Source: an uncultured Ruminococcus sp.
GTDB lineage: Bacteria > Bacillota > Clostridia > Oscillospirales > Acutalibacteraceae
Assembly: GCA_958403905.1 (NCBI GenBank)
Contig: CATXZD010000003.1
Coordinates: forward strand, 155,988-219,987
Direction: 5' to 3'
DNA length: 64,000 nucleotides
Under the pieces are notes generated by a model. The model was not told where the DNA came from. It saw only the letters and a program-made list of their open reading frames with translations, and searched no databases. A program made the position numbers and the translations under genes. Positions within the stretch are counted from its first letter, which is position 1; each line of letters opens with the position of its first letter. This document shows, one piece after another, positions 17,059 through 24,954 of the stretch.

Positions 17059-17571
17059 ATGAAAATTTGTCCAAAATGTAACACACAGCTTTCTGATGAC
17101 GCAATGTTTTGCACAAACTGCGGTGCTTCGTTTCAGAATCCTAATCCCAACTCGCAGCAGAATGTTTATCAGAACAACGCTCAGCAGGGTTATGCTCAGC
17201 CTGTACAGCCTGTTATAGATATTTATGACCATACAGCTGAGTTTGCTCCTGAGGATGTACACAATAATAAGCTTTTAGCGCTTCTTTGCTACATAATGGG
17301 TGTTGTCGGAGTTGTAGTTGCACTTCTTTCAAAGGCTTCTGACAATTCGCCATACCTTTCATTCCACATCAAGCAGGCTCTTAAACTTGTAATTACTCAA
17401 ATGCTTATAGGTATTATTACAGTTCTTCTTTGTTGGACTTGTATCGTTCCTTTTGCAGGAGCCGTTTGTTCTGTAATTATTTTAGTAGTTCAGATTATAT
17501 GCTTCTTCCAGACCTGTTCAAACAAGTCTGTTGAGGCTCCCATCATTCGCAGCCTTTCTTTCCTTAAATAA
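17059..17571 (+). CDS. zinc-ribbon DUF4870-type membrane protein
   Basis: 170 residues. An N-terminal zinc ribbon (C-P-K-C-N-T...C-T-N-C-G) is followed by an Asn/Gln-rich linker, then a membrane domain with three hydrophobic segments (about 73-90, 105-127, 130-153). The pattern N-K-L-L-A-L-L-C-Y-I-M-G...S-P-Y-L-S-F-H-I-K-Q-A-L is typical of DUF4870/YtpI-like proteins. Function unknown. GGAGG ribosome site. Confidence 0.78.
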   Translation: MKICPKCNTQLSDDAMFCTNCGASFQNPNPNSQQNVYQNNAQQGYAQPVQPVIDIYDHTAEFAPEDVHNNKLLALLCYIMGVVGVVVALLSKASDNSPYLSFHIKQALKLVITQMLIGIITVLLCWTCIVPFAGAVCSVIILVVQIICFFQTCSNKSVEAPIIRSLSFLK

Positions 17572-17626
17572 CAGGATAATTCATACAAATTACACCTTGT
17601 TCATATTATTGAACGAGGTGTTTTTT

Positions 17627-18775
17627 ATGTTTAAGAAGGTTATTATTTCAACTACGCTTTGTTTTGCGCTGATGCTTACGGTCGTGTTTCCCGTAAAAGT
17701 GAATGCTGTTTCTGACGAAAGCATAACGGCGCCGTCAGCCGTACTTATGGAAACGTCCACAGGCAAAATTCTTTATGAGAAAAATTCACACGAGCAGCGG
17801 CCCTGTGCCTCTGTAACAAAGGTAATGACATTGTTGCTTGTGTTTGAGGCAATAGACAGCGGAAAACTATCTCTTGACGACACAATAACAACTTCGGAGC
17901 ATGCCGCGTCGATGGGTGGCAGTGACATATGGCTTGAACCGGGCGAAACGATGAGTGCCGACGATATGATAAAAGCAACGGTTGTAGCTTCGGCAAATGA
18001 TGCGGCGGTTGCTCTTGCAGAACATATAAGCGGCAGTGAAGATGCATTTGTCGAGCAGATGAACAAACGAGCTAAAGAACTAAAAATGAATGATACGGTG
18101 TTTAAAAACTGCAATGGACTCGACGAGGACGGTCATGTTACATCTGCGTACGACGTGGCAGTTATGTCACGAGAGCTTATGAAACACGAAAAAATTTTTG
18201 ATTATACGTCAATTTGGCTTGATAATTTAAGAGACGGCAAAACACAAATTGTAAATACAAATAAGCTTTTGAAAACATATAACGGTATAACGGGACTTAA
18301 AACAGGCACAACAAATGATGCAGGGTGTTGTATGTCTGCGTCAGCAAAGAGGGGAGATGTTTCGCTTGTTGCAGTGGTTCTCGGCTGCAAAACAGGCAAG
18401 GAGAGATTTTCCGATTCAGCAGCTCTGCTTGACTATGGATTTGCAAATATTTCTGTAAAGGAATTAAAATTGCCGGATGATATGCCGCTTGAACTTAAAG
18501 TTGACGGAGGAATGGAAAACACTGTTAAGCTTAATTGCGAGAGTTCGTCTAAAGTTGTTGTAGATAAGGGAAAAAATGTTGAAATAAAAACATCAATAGA
18601 TTTGCCCGAAAGTATAACTGCTCCGGTAAAAGAAAATCAGAAGTTAGGAACACTTAATTACAGCATTGATAATAAGACGGTAAAGACGTGCGATATTACA
18701 GCTGGAAGCTCGGTGGAGGCTGTTTCTTTTGGTTTAGTACTTGGAGAAATTTTTAATTCTCTAATTTCATTATAA
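17627..18775 (+). CDS. D-alanyl-D-alanine carboxypeptidase (S11), second copy
   Basis: 382 residues, second low-molecular-weight PBP in the window. Signal peptide about 1-27 (cleavage after V-N-A), catalytic S62-V-T-K65, S-A-N-D-A-A in place of the usual S-G-N, and K-T-G in L-K-T-G-T-T-N. Ser-Ala-Asn is an accepted variant in DacB/DacF relatives. The in-frame extension back to 17531 overlaps the upstream gene and lacks a signal peptide start, so the ATG at 17627 after GAGGTG is used. Probably acts in vegetative or spore cortex wall maturation. Confidence 0.92.
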   Translation: MFKKVIISTTLCFALMLTVVFPVKVNAVSDESITAPSAVLMETSTGKILYEKNSHEQRPCASVTKVMTLLLVFEAIDSGKLSLDDTITTSEHAASMGGSDIWLEPGETMSADDMIKATVVASANDAAVALAEHISGSEDAFVEQMNKRAKELKMNDTVFKNCNGLDEDGHVTSAYDVAVMSRELMKHEKIFDYTSIWLDNLRDGKTQIVNTNKLLKTYNGITGLKTGTTNDAGCCMSASAKRGDVSLVAVVLGCKTGKERFSDSAALLDYGFANISVKELKLPDDMPLELKVDGGMENTVKLNCESSSKVVVDKGKNVEIKTSIDLPESITAPVKENQKLGTLNYSIDNKTVKTCDITAGSSVEAVSFGLVLGEIFNSLISL

Positions 18776-18792
18776 AAATTGACAAATTAACC

Positions 18793-18821
18793 TTGCAAAA
18801 ATACTTGTGTTATAGTATAAT
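18793..18821 (+). promoter_or_regulatory. pgi promoter
   Basis: TTGCAA, 17 bases, TATAAT, 72 bases upstream of pgi. Confidence 0.7.
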
Positions 18822-18893
18822 AAAACAACAAAGGTACTTATATCGGAGGATCAAATTCTATTATTCCGAATAAGAATTTTGGAGGAATTGTAA

Positions 18894-20231
18894 ATGGCAA
18901 CAAAACTAACAGACAAGTATTTAAGAGGATTTATCAATGAACACGAGTATGAAGGTGTTGCAGCAGAAGTAAAGGCTGCTCATAAAACCCTTCATGATGG
19001 TTCGGGTCTTGGCAATGATTTTCTCGGTTGGCTTAATCTCCCCACAGATTATGATAAGGAAGAGTTCGCTAGAATCAAGGCTGCCGCTGAAAAAATAAAA
19101 AAGGACACAGATGTTTTCATCGTAATTGGCATCGGCGGTTCTTACCTCGGCGCTCGTGCTGCAATTGAATTTTTAAATTCTCAGAATTATAACCTTACCT
19201 GCAAGGACACACCGCAGATTTTCTTCACAGGTAACTCCATCAGTTCTTCTGCGCTTGCAGAGATTATGGAGCTTTGCGAGGGCAAGGATGTTTCTGTTAA
19301 TATGATTTCAAAGTCAGGCACAACAACAGAGCCTGCTATCGCATTCAGAGTGTTCCGCGAAATGCTTGAGAAAAAGTACGGCAAGGATGGCGCAAGAGAG
19401 CGTATTTATTGTACAACCGACAAGGCTAAGGGCACACTAAAGGCTCTTGCAGACGAGGAGGGCTACGAAACATTTGTAGTACCTGACGATGTCGGCGGAC
19501 GTTTCTCGGTTTTAACAGCTGTAGGTCTTTTGCCGATTGCTGTTTCAGGCGCTGATATTGATGCTCTTATGCAGGGCGCAGCAGCAGCTCAAAAAGAGTT
19601 TGACAATGACGATTTAATGACAAACGATTGCTACAAGTATGCCGCAATCCGCAACATTCTTTACCGCAAGGGCAAGGTAATGGAGGTTATGGTTTCATAC
19701 GAGCCTGCCTACACAATGATGTCTGAGTGGTTTAAACAGCTTTTTGCCGAGAGCGAGGGTAAGGATAACAAGGGTATTTTCCCTGCAAGCGTTATCTTCT
19801 CCACCGACCTTCACTCACTTGGTCAGTATATTCAGGACGGCAGACGTACAATGTTTGAAACTGTTGTTCTATTTGATAAATGCAAAAAAGAAGTTACTCT
19901 TGGTACAGATCCGACAAACGTTGACGGCCTTAACTTCCTTTCGGGCAAGACAATGGGCTTTGTCAATCAGAAGGCGTTCGAGGGCACAGTGCTCGCTCAC
20001 AATGACGGCGGAGTTCCCAACGTTGTTCTCAACGTACCCGAGATGAATGAAACAGAGCTTGGCTATCTTATTTACTTCTTTGAAAAAGCTTGCGCTATTT
20101 CGGGATATATGCTCGGAGTAAATCCGTTCAATCAGCCCGGCGTTGAAAGCTACAAGAAGAATATGTTTGCTCTGCTCGGAAAGCCCGGATATGAAGACCA
20201 AAAGTCTGCTCTTGAAGCAAGACTCAAATAA
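18894..20231 (+). CDS. pgi: glucose-6-phosphate isomerase
   Basis: 445 residues, the length of the Firmicute form. Interconverts glucose 6-phosphate and fructose 6-phosphate. Motifs: G-I-G-G-S-Y-L-G-A-R (about 80-89), S-K-S-G-T-T-T-E-P-A (sugar-phosphate loop, about 140-149), G-G-R-F-S-V-L-T and the C-terminal Q-P-G-V-E-S-Y-K-K-N-M-F. GGAGG site, with its own promoter upstream. Confidence 0.97.
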   Translation: MATKLTDKYLRGFINEHEYEGVAAEVKAAHKTLHDGSGLGNDFLGWLNLPTDYDKEEFARIKAAAEKIKKDTDVFIVIGIGGSYLGARAAIEFLNSQNYNLTCKDTPQIFFTGNSISSSALAEIMELCEGKDVSVNMISKSGTTTEPAIAFRVFREMLEKKYGKDGARERIYCTTDKAKGTLKALADEEGYETFVVPDDVGGRFSVLTAVGLLPIAVSGADIDALMQGAAAAQKEFDNDDLMTNDCYKYAAIRNILYRKGKVMEVMVSYEPAYTMMSEWFKQLFAESEGKDNKGIFPASVIFSTDLHSLGQYIQDGRRTMFETVVLFDKCKKEVTLGTDPTNVDGLNFLSGKTMGFVNQKAFEGTVLAHNDGGVPNVVLNVPEMNETELGYLIYFFEKACAISGYMLGVNPFNQPGVESYKKNMFALLGKPGYEDQKSALEARLK

Positions 20232-20268
20232 TTTCTTTTTTAAGTATAATACACCGGAGGATTTTATT

Positions 20269-20685
20269 ATGGTTACTTTACTTATCGGAAAAAAAGGAAC
20301 AGGAAAAACAAAGAAGCTTATTTCCCTTGCAAACGAGGCTGTTGCTGCTTCTTCGGGCAACGTAGTTGTAATTGAAAAGGGTTCAAAGCTTACTTACGAT
20401 GTAACTCACAAGGCAAGACTTATTGACACAGAGCAGTATCTTGTTGAGGGTTACGATATGCTTTTCGGCTTTATCAGTGGTATCTGCGCAGGCAATTACG
20501 ATGTTACTGACATTCTTGTTGATTCAACATTCAAAATTTGCCCTGATGCACTTGAAGGACTTGAGAATTTTACAAAGAAGCTTCAGGAACTTTCTGAAAC
20601 TTCTAATACAAATATCGTTCTTCTCATCTCTGCGTCAGAAGAGGATATTCCCGCGTCAATTAACGCTGTTTGCCAGAAGGTATAA
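20269..20685 (+). CDS. small P-loop protein, unknown function
   Basis: 138 residues. A Walker A motif G-K-K-G-T-G-K-T-K (7-15) starts right at the N-terminus; a hydrophobic strand ending D-S-T (about 84-90) may be Walker B. No further domain is visible, so this is a minimal ATP/GTP-binding fold. It shares a transcription unit with pgi (37-base gap, GGAGG site) and ends at a strong terminator. A much longer in-frame start at 20143 lies inside pgi and is rejected. Confidence 0.75.
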   Translation: MVTLLIGKKGTGKTKKLISLANEAVAASSGNVVVIEKGSKLTYDVTHKARLIDTEQYLVEGYDMLFGFISGICAGNYDVTDILVDSTFKICPDALEGLENFTKKLQELSETSNTNIVLLISASEEDIPASINAVCQKV

Positions 20686-20706
20686 TTGACCTTATTTTCA
20701 AAAATT

Positions 20707-20748
20707 AACGGACTGCATACAGGTAATCTGTGTGCAGTCCGTTTTGTG
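20707..20748 (+). terminator. terminator of the pgi unit
   Basis: AACGGACTGCA-TACAG and CTGTGTGCAGTCCGTT form a long stem followed by TTTTGTG. Confidence 0.88.
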
Positions 20749-20855
20749 TGCTTCGCAAAGTGAATGTCTGAAATCTGTAGATATATATTTCGTAATATGA
20801 TATAATTTTACTGAAAATCTAAATATTTACTATAATACGAGGAGGTTATTGTTTG

Positions 20856-21269
20856 ATGTTAATTAATTATCGTAATAGAGAAGAAACAGACAAAATTTAT
20901 TTACATGATTCTGAATTTGAAGGTTTCAAATACGATTATGAAAATCGTCAGATTACAATGACCTGTAAGAACTATTATTTAAAAAAAATATCTGATTTCA
21001 AATTTAATAATGTAATATTCAGCAGGCTGCAAAGCTGCGGTTTTTGGGGTTTTACTTTACGTATATATGCAATTTATGTTATTGAAACTCCTGTTGAATT
21101 TGTACAAGAAATTGCTAATGTACAGGAAGAACGTCCTGATTGGATAAAAAGTTCATATATCGGAGATGGAACAGAATTTTTTGCGGTTGAAATTAAAGTG
21201 ATTTCAGGAGATGTTTTTCAAATAGTATGTGAAAGTATAGAGTATACTGAAAGCGAGTTTGATGAGTAG
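20856..21269 (+). CDS. hypothetical protein, about 138 residues
   Basis: No family recognised. A soluble protein, rich in aromatic residues and beta-prone segments (Y-R-N-R-E-E-T-D-K-I-Y-L-H-D-S near the start; C-G-F-W-G-F-T-L-R-I in the middle), with an acidic C-terminus. The start is either the TTG at 20853 or the ATG at 20856 after GAGGAGG. It faces maf tail to tail with only 9 bases between, so transcripts converge. Confidence 0.65.
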   Translation: MLINYRNREETDKIYLHDSEFEGFKYDYENRQITMTCKNYYLKKISDFKFNNVIFSRLQSCGFWGFTLRIYAIYVIETPVEFVQEIANVQEERPDWIKSSYIGDGTEFFAVEIKVISGDVFQIVCESIEYTESEFDE

Positions 21270-21278
21270 TGAATTGTT

Positions 21279-21842
21279 TTATATTGTAAATATAATTTCT
21301 TTTATTTTTTTGTTGAGCATAGCAACGGGCAGTCCGACAACATTGTAAAAATCACCGACTATACCCTTGACAAGAGCAGTGCCTTTGCCCTGAATGCCGT
21401 ATGCACCTGCTTTGTCCATCGGTTCACCGGTTGCAATGTAGTCTGTAATCTCTTTATCGCTAAGTTCAAAAAACTCAACCTCTGTTGCTTGTGAAAAAGA
21501 AATACATTTTTCTTTGTAAAGCAGTGCACAGCCCGTTACAACCTTGTGTTTTCTGCCTGACAGTCTGCAAAGCATTTCTTTGGCCTTGCTTTTCGAGCTT
21601 GGTTTGCCTAACATTACTCCGTCAAGAAAAACTCCGGTGTCACACCCGATTACAATATCGTTATAATGGTTGTTTTTCTGAATATGTTTTGCTTTTTTCA
21701 ATGCAAGATATTCAGGCATTTTTTCAAAATCAATTTCTTTATCGATTGTTTCGTCAATATCAGCAGGCTCTATTGAAAATTCATCGCAAATCAGTGATAA
21801 AAGCTGTTGTCTGCGAGGGGACGCCGAAGCTAAAATTATCAT
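21279..21842 (-). CDS. maf: Maf family nucleotide pyrophosphatase
   Basis: 187 residues. It starts M-I-I-L-A-S-A-S-P-R-R-Q-Q-L-L, the nucleotide-binding motif of Maf/YhdE, with G-C-D-T-G-V-F and the P-M-D-K-A-G-A-Y-G-I-Q-G-K-G motif. Family enzymes hydrolyse modified or canonical nucleoside triphosphates (dTTP/UTP) and are historically linked to septum formation. AGGTAAG ribosome site on the minus strand. Confidence 0.95.
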   Translation of the reverse strand: MIILASASPRRQQLLSLICDEFSIEPADIDETIDKEIDFEKMPEYLALKKAKHIQKNNHYNDIVIGCDTGVFLDGVMLGKPSSKSKAKEMLCRLSGRKHKVVTGCALLYKEKCISFSQATEVEFFELSDKEITDYIATGEPMDKAGAYGIQGKGTALVKGIVGDFYNVVGLPVAMLNKKIKEIIFTI

Positions 21843-21952
21843 AAAACTTACCTCCGTTTTCTTTATTATTATATCACACTTTTACTTTTACACAACTGCA
21901 AAATGTTTCGGTTTTTCGCTATTATATTATAAATTTGAAAGGAAGTAAAATT

Positions 21953-22129
21953 ATGCCGATTCCTACAGACCCCGCAATACTTTTATCGTATATAAACACA
22001 CAACTCCGTGACAACTATTCTTCGCTTGAGGAGCTTTCAAAATCGCTTTCGGTTGATGAAAATGAAATTAAATCAAAACTTTCCGCTATAGGCTATGAAT
22101 ACAACAAAGAACTCAATAAGTTTTTGTAA
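21953..22129 (+). CDS. DUF4250 small protein
   Basis: 58 residues: P-T-D-P-A-I-L-L-S-Y-I-N-T-Q-L-R-D-N-Y-S-S-L-E-E-L, then an L-S-V-D-E-N-E-I-K-S-K-L turn and Y-E-Y-N-K-E-L-N-K-F. This is the DUF4250 pattern found as a single small protein in many clostridia; it looks like a helix-turn-helix-like fold. Function unknown. The ATG at 21953 follows AAGGAAG; earlier codons would overlap that site. Confidence 0.82.
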   Translation: MPIPTDPAILLSYINTQLRDNYSSLEELSKSLSVDENEIKSKLSAIGYEYNKELNKFL

Positions 22130-22185
22130 AATTAGGAACAACTAATATATTTTTAACATAATTGATGTTACATTGATGTTCATTC

Positions 22186-22214
22186 TTGATTATAATAAAA
22201 AAATATGTTATAAT
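22186..22214 (+). promoter_or_regulatory. trpF promoter
   Basis: TTGATT, 17 bases, TATAAT. It lies downstream of an alternative in-frame start at 22186 and therefore fixes the trpF start at 22246. Confidence 0.65.
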
Positions 22215-22245
22215 TTGTATGTTAAAGTCGATTTATGGTGATAGA

Positions 22246-22857
22246 ATGGCTAAAATTAAAATTTGTGGAATAACCTGTTATGAAGATGTTGAGATTCTTA
22301 ATGAATTTTTGCCCGACTACGCAGGTTTTGTAATGTTTTTTCCCAAGAGCAGGCGCAATATTTCCGTGCAGACTGCTAACCGTTTATTGCCTTTGCTTGA
22401 CAAAAGAATAAAAACTGTAGCTGTAACTGTTTCTCCGACAGCACAGCAGGTTATAGAAATAGAAAAATGCGGATTTAACTTTATTCAGATACACGGTGAG
22501 GTTAAAAACTCCGTGATTGATAATTCTCAAATTCCTGTTTTCAAAGCGTTCAATGTCAGCGACATTGACAAAGTTAGTATTTATGCAGAAAATGAAAAAG
22601 TCTGCGGATATGTTTTTGATGCGGCTTCACCGGGCAGCGGAAAAACATTTGAGTGGGACATTCTTAAAAATATTCCTCACCATAACAAGCTTTTTGTGCT
22701 TGCGGGCGGACTTGATTGTAAAAATGTATCTGACGCTATTAAAAATCTTAATCCCGACATAGTAGATGTAAGCTCCGGAGTTGAAAATGAAACAAAAACA
22801 GGTAAGTGCAGGGATAAGGTTAGCAAGTTTATCATTGCAGCCGGTGAGAGTATTTAA
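22246..22857 (+). CDS. trpF: phosphoribosylanthranilate isomerase
   Basis: 203 residues. It starts M-A-K-I-K-I-C-G-I-T (catalytic Cys) and has V-Q-x-H-G-type F-I-Q-I-H-G-E, F-D-A-A-S-P-G-S-G-K-T-F-E-W (catalytic Asp) and L-A-G-G-L-D...V-D-V-S-S-G-V-E. Third step of tryptophan synthesis. No other trp gene is in the window, so it stands apart from a trp operon or is the only copy. The ribosome site is weak (GGTG). Confidence 0.93.
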   Translation: MAKIKICGITCYEDVEILNEFLPDYAGFVMFFPKSRRNISVQTANRLLPLLDKRIKTVAVTVSPTAQQVIEIEKCGFNFIQIHGEVKNSVIDNSQIPVFKAFNVSDIDKVSIYAENEKVCGYVFDAASPGSGKTFEWDILKNIPHHNKLFVLAGGLDCKNVSDAIKNLNPDIVDVSSGVENETKTGKCRDKVSKFIIAAGESI

Positions 22858-22884
22858 TATTTTTGTGTTTAAAGGGTGTTTATA

Positions 22885-23598
22885 TTGCGTGTTTTAATTT
22901 GTGATGATGAATTATTTGCGGTTGATTCAATTAACAAAATAGTTTCAGAGTATTTTAGCGAGCGTAATATTCCTTCTGAAATTATTGCCGAATCGGACAG
23001 CGCAAAAGTTATGGCTGAACAAAAAGTTTTTGATATGGCGTTTCTTGATATTGAAATGCCGAATTACAGCGGATTTGAAATCGCACGTCACCTTATGACC
23101 TTAAACCGCAATACTATAATTTTCATCATAACCTTTCACAATGATTATCTTGACAGTGCAATGGATCTGCGTGTGTTCAGATTTCTACCGAAACCGCTTG
23201 ACAAAGAAAGAATTTTCGGTGGACTTGACTCTGCAATCAAGCTTTACAATGAAAACACAAGAATGTTGTTGACCGATGGCTCAACCTCACAGCGTATATA
23301 TGTGCGTGACATACTCTTTATAACGATTAATAAAAGAAAAACTCTTGTAGTTACCGTAAATGATGAAATAATAAGTGACAGGTCGCTTGCACAGTGGAAA
23401 GACATTTTGCCGAGCGGCTGTTTTGCACAGCCTCACTACAGCTATTTAGTAAATCTTCGGAATATTGAAAGGCTTGATAAAAATCTTATTATTCTAAAAA
23501 GGAATAATGGCGAAAGTGTAAAGGTAAACGTTTCTCAAAGAAAATACAAAGACTTTAATAATCGGTTTTTAAGTTATATTTCGCAGGGAAATTTTTAA
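22885..23598 (+). CDS. LytTR-family response regulator
   Basis: 237 residues. Receiver domain 1-115: R-V-L-I-C-D-D-E acidic pocket, phospho-acceptor Asp in F-L-D-I-E-M-P and Lys in F-L-P-K-P-L-D. C-terminal LytTR DNA-binding domain (about 135-235): I-Y-V-R-D-I-L-F-I...C-F-A-Q-P-H-Y-S-Y-L-V-N-L-R-N-I. Such regulators (AgrA/ComE type) usually control peptide-signalled genes. No histidine kinase is adjacent, so it is an orphan here. TTG start at 22885, 6 bases from AAAGGGTG. Confidence 0.9.
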   Translation: MRVLICDDELFAVDSINKIVSEYFSERNIPSEIIAESDSAKVMAEQKVFDMAFLDIEMPNYSGFEIARHLMTLNRNTIIFIITFHNDYLDSAMDLRVFRFLPKPLDKERIFGGLDSAIKLYNENTRMLLTDGSTSQRIYVRDILFITINKRKTLVVTVNDEIISDRSLAQWKDILPSGCFAQPHYSYLVNLRNIERLDKNLIILKRNNGESVKVNVSQRKYKDFNNRFLSYISQGNF

Positions 23599-23615
23599 TC
23601 AGTTAGAAAAAAATG

Positions 23616-23643
23616 TTGACAACCCTGCATTTTATGATATAAT
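23616..23643 (+). promoter_or_regulatory. promoter of rpsF-ssb-rpsR
   Basis: TTGACA, 16 bases, TATAAT, about 70 bases upstream of rpsF. Confidence 0.75.
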
Positions 23644-23649
23644 AAAACT

Positions 23650-23714
23650 GTTGCTTTGTGCAACAAATCCTTGCGGCACAGGCCGCCATAATGTCCAGAA
23701 GGAGGTGCAATAGA
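23650..23714 (+). promoter_or_regulatory. structured leader of rpsF, possible S6:S18 autoregulatory element
   Basis: The leader holds two hairpins: TTG...CAA at 23651-23663 and GCGGC-ACAG-GCCGC at 23673-23686, then the GGAGGTG ribosome site. rpsF leaders in many bacteria carry a structure that binds S6:S18 to limit translation. I have not matched the consensus, so this is position-based inference. Confidence 0.4.
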
Positions 23715-24011
23715 ATGGCAATTACAGCAAATTACGAAACCGTAATGATTATTTCAATGAAAAAGGGCGAAGAAGGTATTCAGGCTATCGTTGAAAAGTT
23801 CAAGGCTCTCATTGAAAAGCATGCCACTTTAAAGAATGTTGACGAATGGGGCAAGAGAAAGCTTGCTTACCTCATCAACAAAGAAAGCGAAGGCTATTAC
23901 GTATTGTTCGATTTTGAAAGCACAGCTGAGTTCCCCGCAGAGCTTGACCGTATCTACAAAATCACAGACGGTGTAATGCGTTCACTCATTATCAAAAAGG
24001 AAGACGAATAA
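23715..24011 (+). CDS. rpsF: 30S ribosomal protein S6
   Basis: 98 residues: Y-E-T-V-M-I-I-S near the start, then K-N-V-D-E-W-G-K-R-K-L-A-Y-L-I-N-K-E-S-E-G-Y-Y and the L-D-R-I-Y-K-I-T-D-G-V-M-R-S-L segment, all typical of S6. The protein binds S18 on the 30S platform. The ATG at 23715 follows GGAGGTG. First gene of the classic rpsF-ssb-rpsR operon. Confidence 0.97.
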   Translation: MAITANYETVMIISMKKGEEGIQAIVEKFKALIEKHATLKNVDEWGKRKLAYLINKESEGYYVLFDFESTAEFPAELDRIYKITDGVMRSLIIKKEDE

Positions 24012-24053
24012 TCACATTGTAGGGCTTGTCCCGAATTACAAAAGGAACACAAA

Positions 24054-24551
24054 ATGTTAAACAGAGTTATTCTGATGGGCAGACTAGTTTCTGACCCTGA
24101 ATTAAAGACAACAGGAACAGGTATCAGCGTTACAAGCTTCAGAATTGCAGTAGACAGAAACTACGTAAAGCAGGGCGAAGAACGCAAGGCTGATTTTTTC
24201 GATATTGTATGTTGGAGAAATCAGGCTGAATTTGTTTGCCGTTATTTTGGCAAGGGTGCAATGATTGCAATTGATGGTCAATTGCAGAGCCGTACCTATC
24301 AGGCAAAGGACGGTACTAACCGTTATGTTGTCGAAGTTGTTGCTGATAATATATCATTTACCGGCGAACGCCGTGATAATTCAGGCGGATATAACCAGTC
24401 GTACGGTGGAAACCAGAGTTATGGTAACCAGTCTTACGGTGGAAATCAGTCATATCAGCAGGAAGCGTCTGCACCACAGGCTGCTTCGTATCAAAGCGGT
24501 GCAAACTCCGATTTTCAGGATATGCCTCTTGATGACGACTTACCATTTTAA
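24054..24551 (+). CDS. ssb: single-stranded DNA-binding protein
   Basis: 165 residues. An OB-fold of about 105 residues opens L-N-R-V-I-L-M-G-R-L-V-S-D-P-E-L and includes F-x-I-A-V-D-R and F-x-x-I-V-C-W-R. A disordered Gly/Asn/Gln/Tyr-rich linker with repeated G-G-N-Q-S-Y follows, and the conserved acidic tip M-P-L-D-D-D-L-P-F recruits partner proteins. Replication and repair protein between S6 and S18. Confidence 0.97.
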   Translation: MLNRVILMGRLVSDPELKTTGTGISVTSFRIAVDRNYVKQGEERKADFFDIVCWRNQAEFVCRYFGKGAMIAIDGQLQSRTYQAKDGTNRYVVEVVADNISFTGERRDNSGGYNQSYGGNQSYGNQSYGGNQSYQQEASAPQAASYQSGANSDFQDMPLDDDLPF

Positions 24552-24597
24552 TTACAACTTTAGTTTAAATAATTCTCATTGAAAGGAGAACTTCACT

Positions 24598-24837
24598 ATG
24601 GCTGACAGACCTATGAACCGTGGCAGAAAGGCTCGCAAGAAAGTTTGCGGTTTCTGCGTTGACAAGGTTGAACATATTGATTATAAAGATATCGCACATC
24701 TTCGCCGTTATATGTCAGAAAGAGGAAAAATTCTTCCCCGCCGTGTAACAGGCACATGCGCAAAGCATCAGCGTGAGCTTACAGTAGCAATCAAGCGTGC
24801 TCGTCACCTTGCATTACTTCCTTATACAGCTGACTAA
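24598..24837 (+). CDS. rpsR: 30S ribosomal protein S18
   Basis: 79 residues: C-x-F-C near the N-terminus, then I-D-Y-K-D-I-A-H-L-R-R-Y-M-S-E-R-G-K-I-L-P-R-R-V-T-G-T-C and the A-I-K-R-A-R-H-L-A-L-L-P-Y motif. Full length. AAGGAGA ribosome site. Last gene of the operon, ended by the terminator at 24848. Confidence 0.97.
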   Translation: MADRPMNRGRKARKKVCGFCVDKVEHIDYKDIAHLRRYMSERGKILPRRVTGTCAKHQRELTVAIKRARHLALLPYTAD

Positions 24838-24847
24838 TTAAAAATTT

Positions 24848-24874
24848 ACCGCTCCGTTAAGGGGCGGTTTTTTT
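24848..24874 (+). terminator. terminator after rpsR
   Basis: ACCGCTCC-GTTAA-GGGGCGGT (one G-U pair) followed by six T's. Confidence 0.92.
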
Positions 24875-24897
24875 AACTCTATTTACTGCCAATCATT

Positions 24898-24937
24898 TAT
24901 AAAAAAACAACCGTATGCCGAAAGACATACGGTTGTT
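24898..24937 (-). terminator. terminator after ilvE
   Basis: AACAACCGTATG and CATACGGTTGTT form a perfect 12-bp stem; on the minus strand it is followed by seven T's. Confidence 0.9.
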
Positions 24938-24954
24938 CTATGTAATATAAAATA

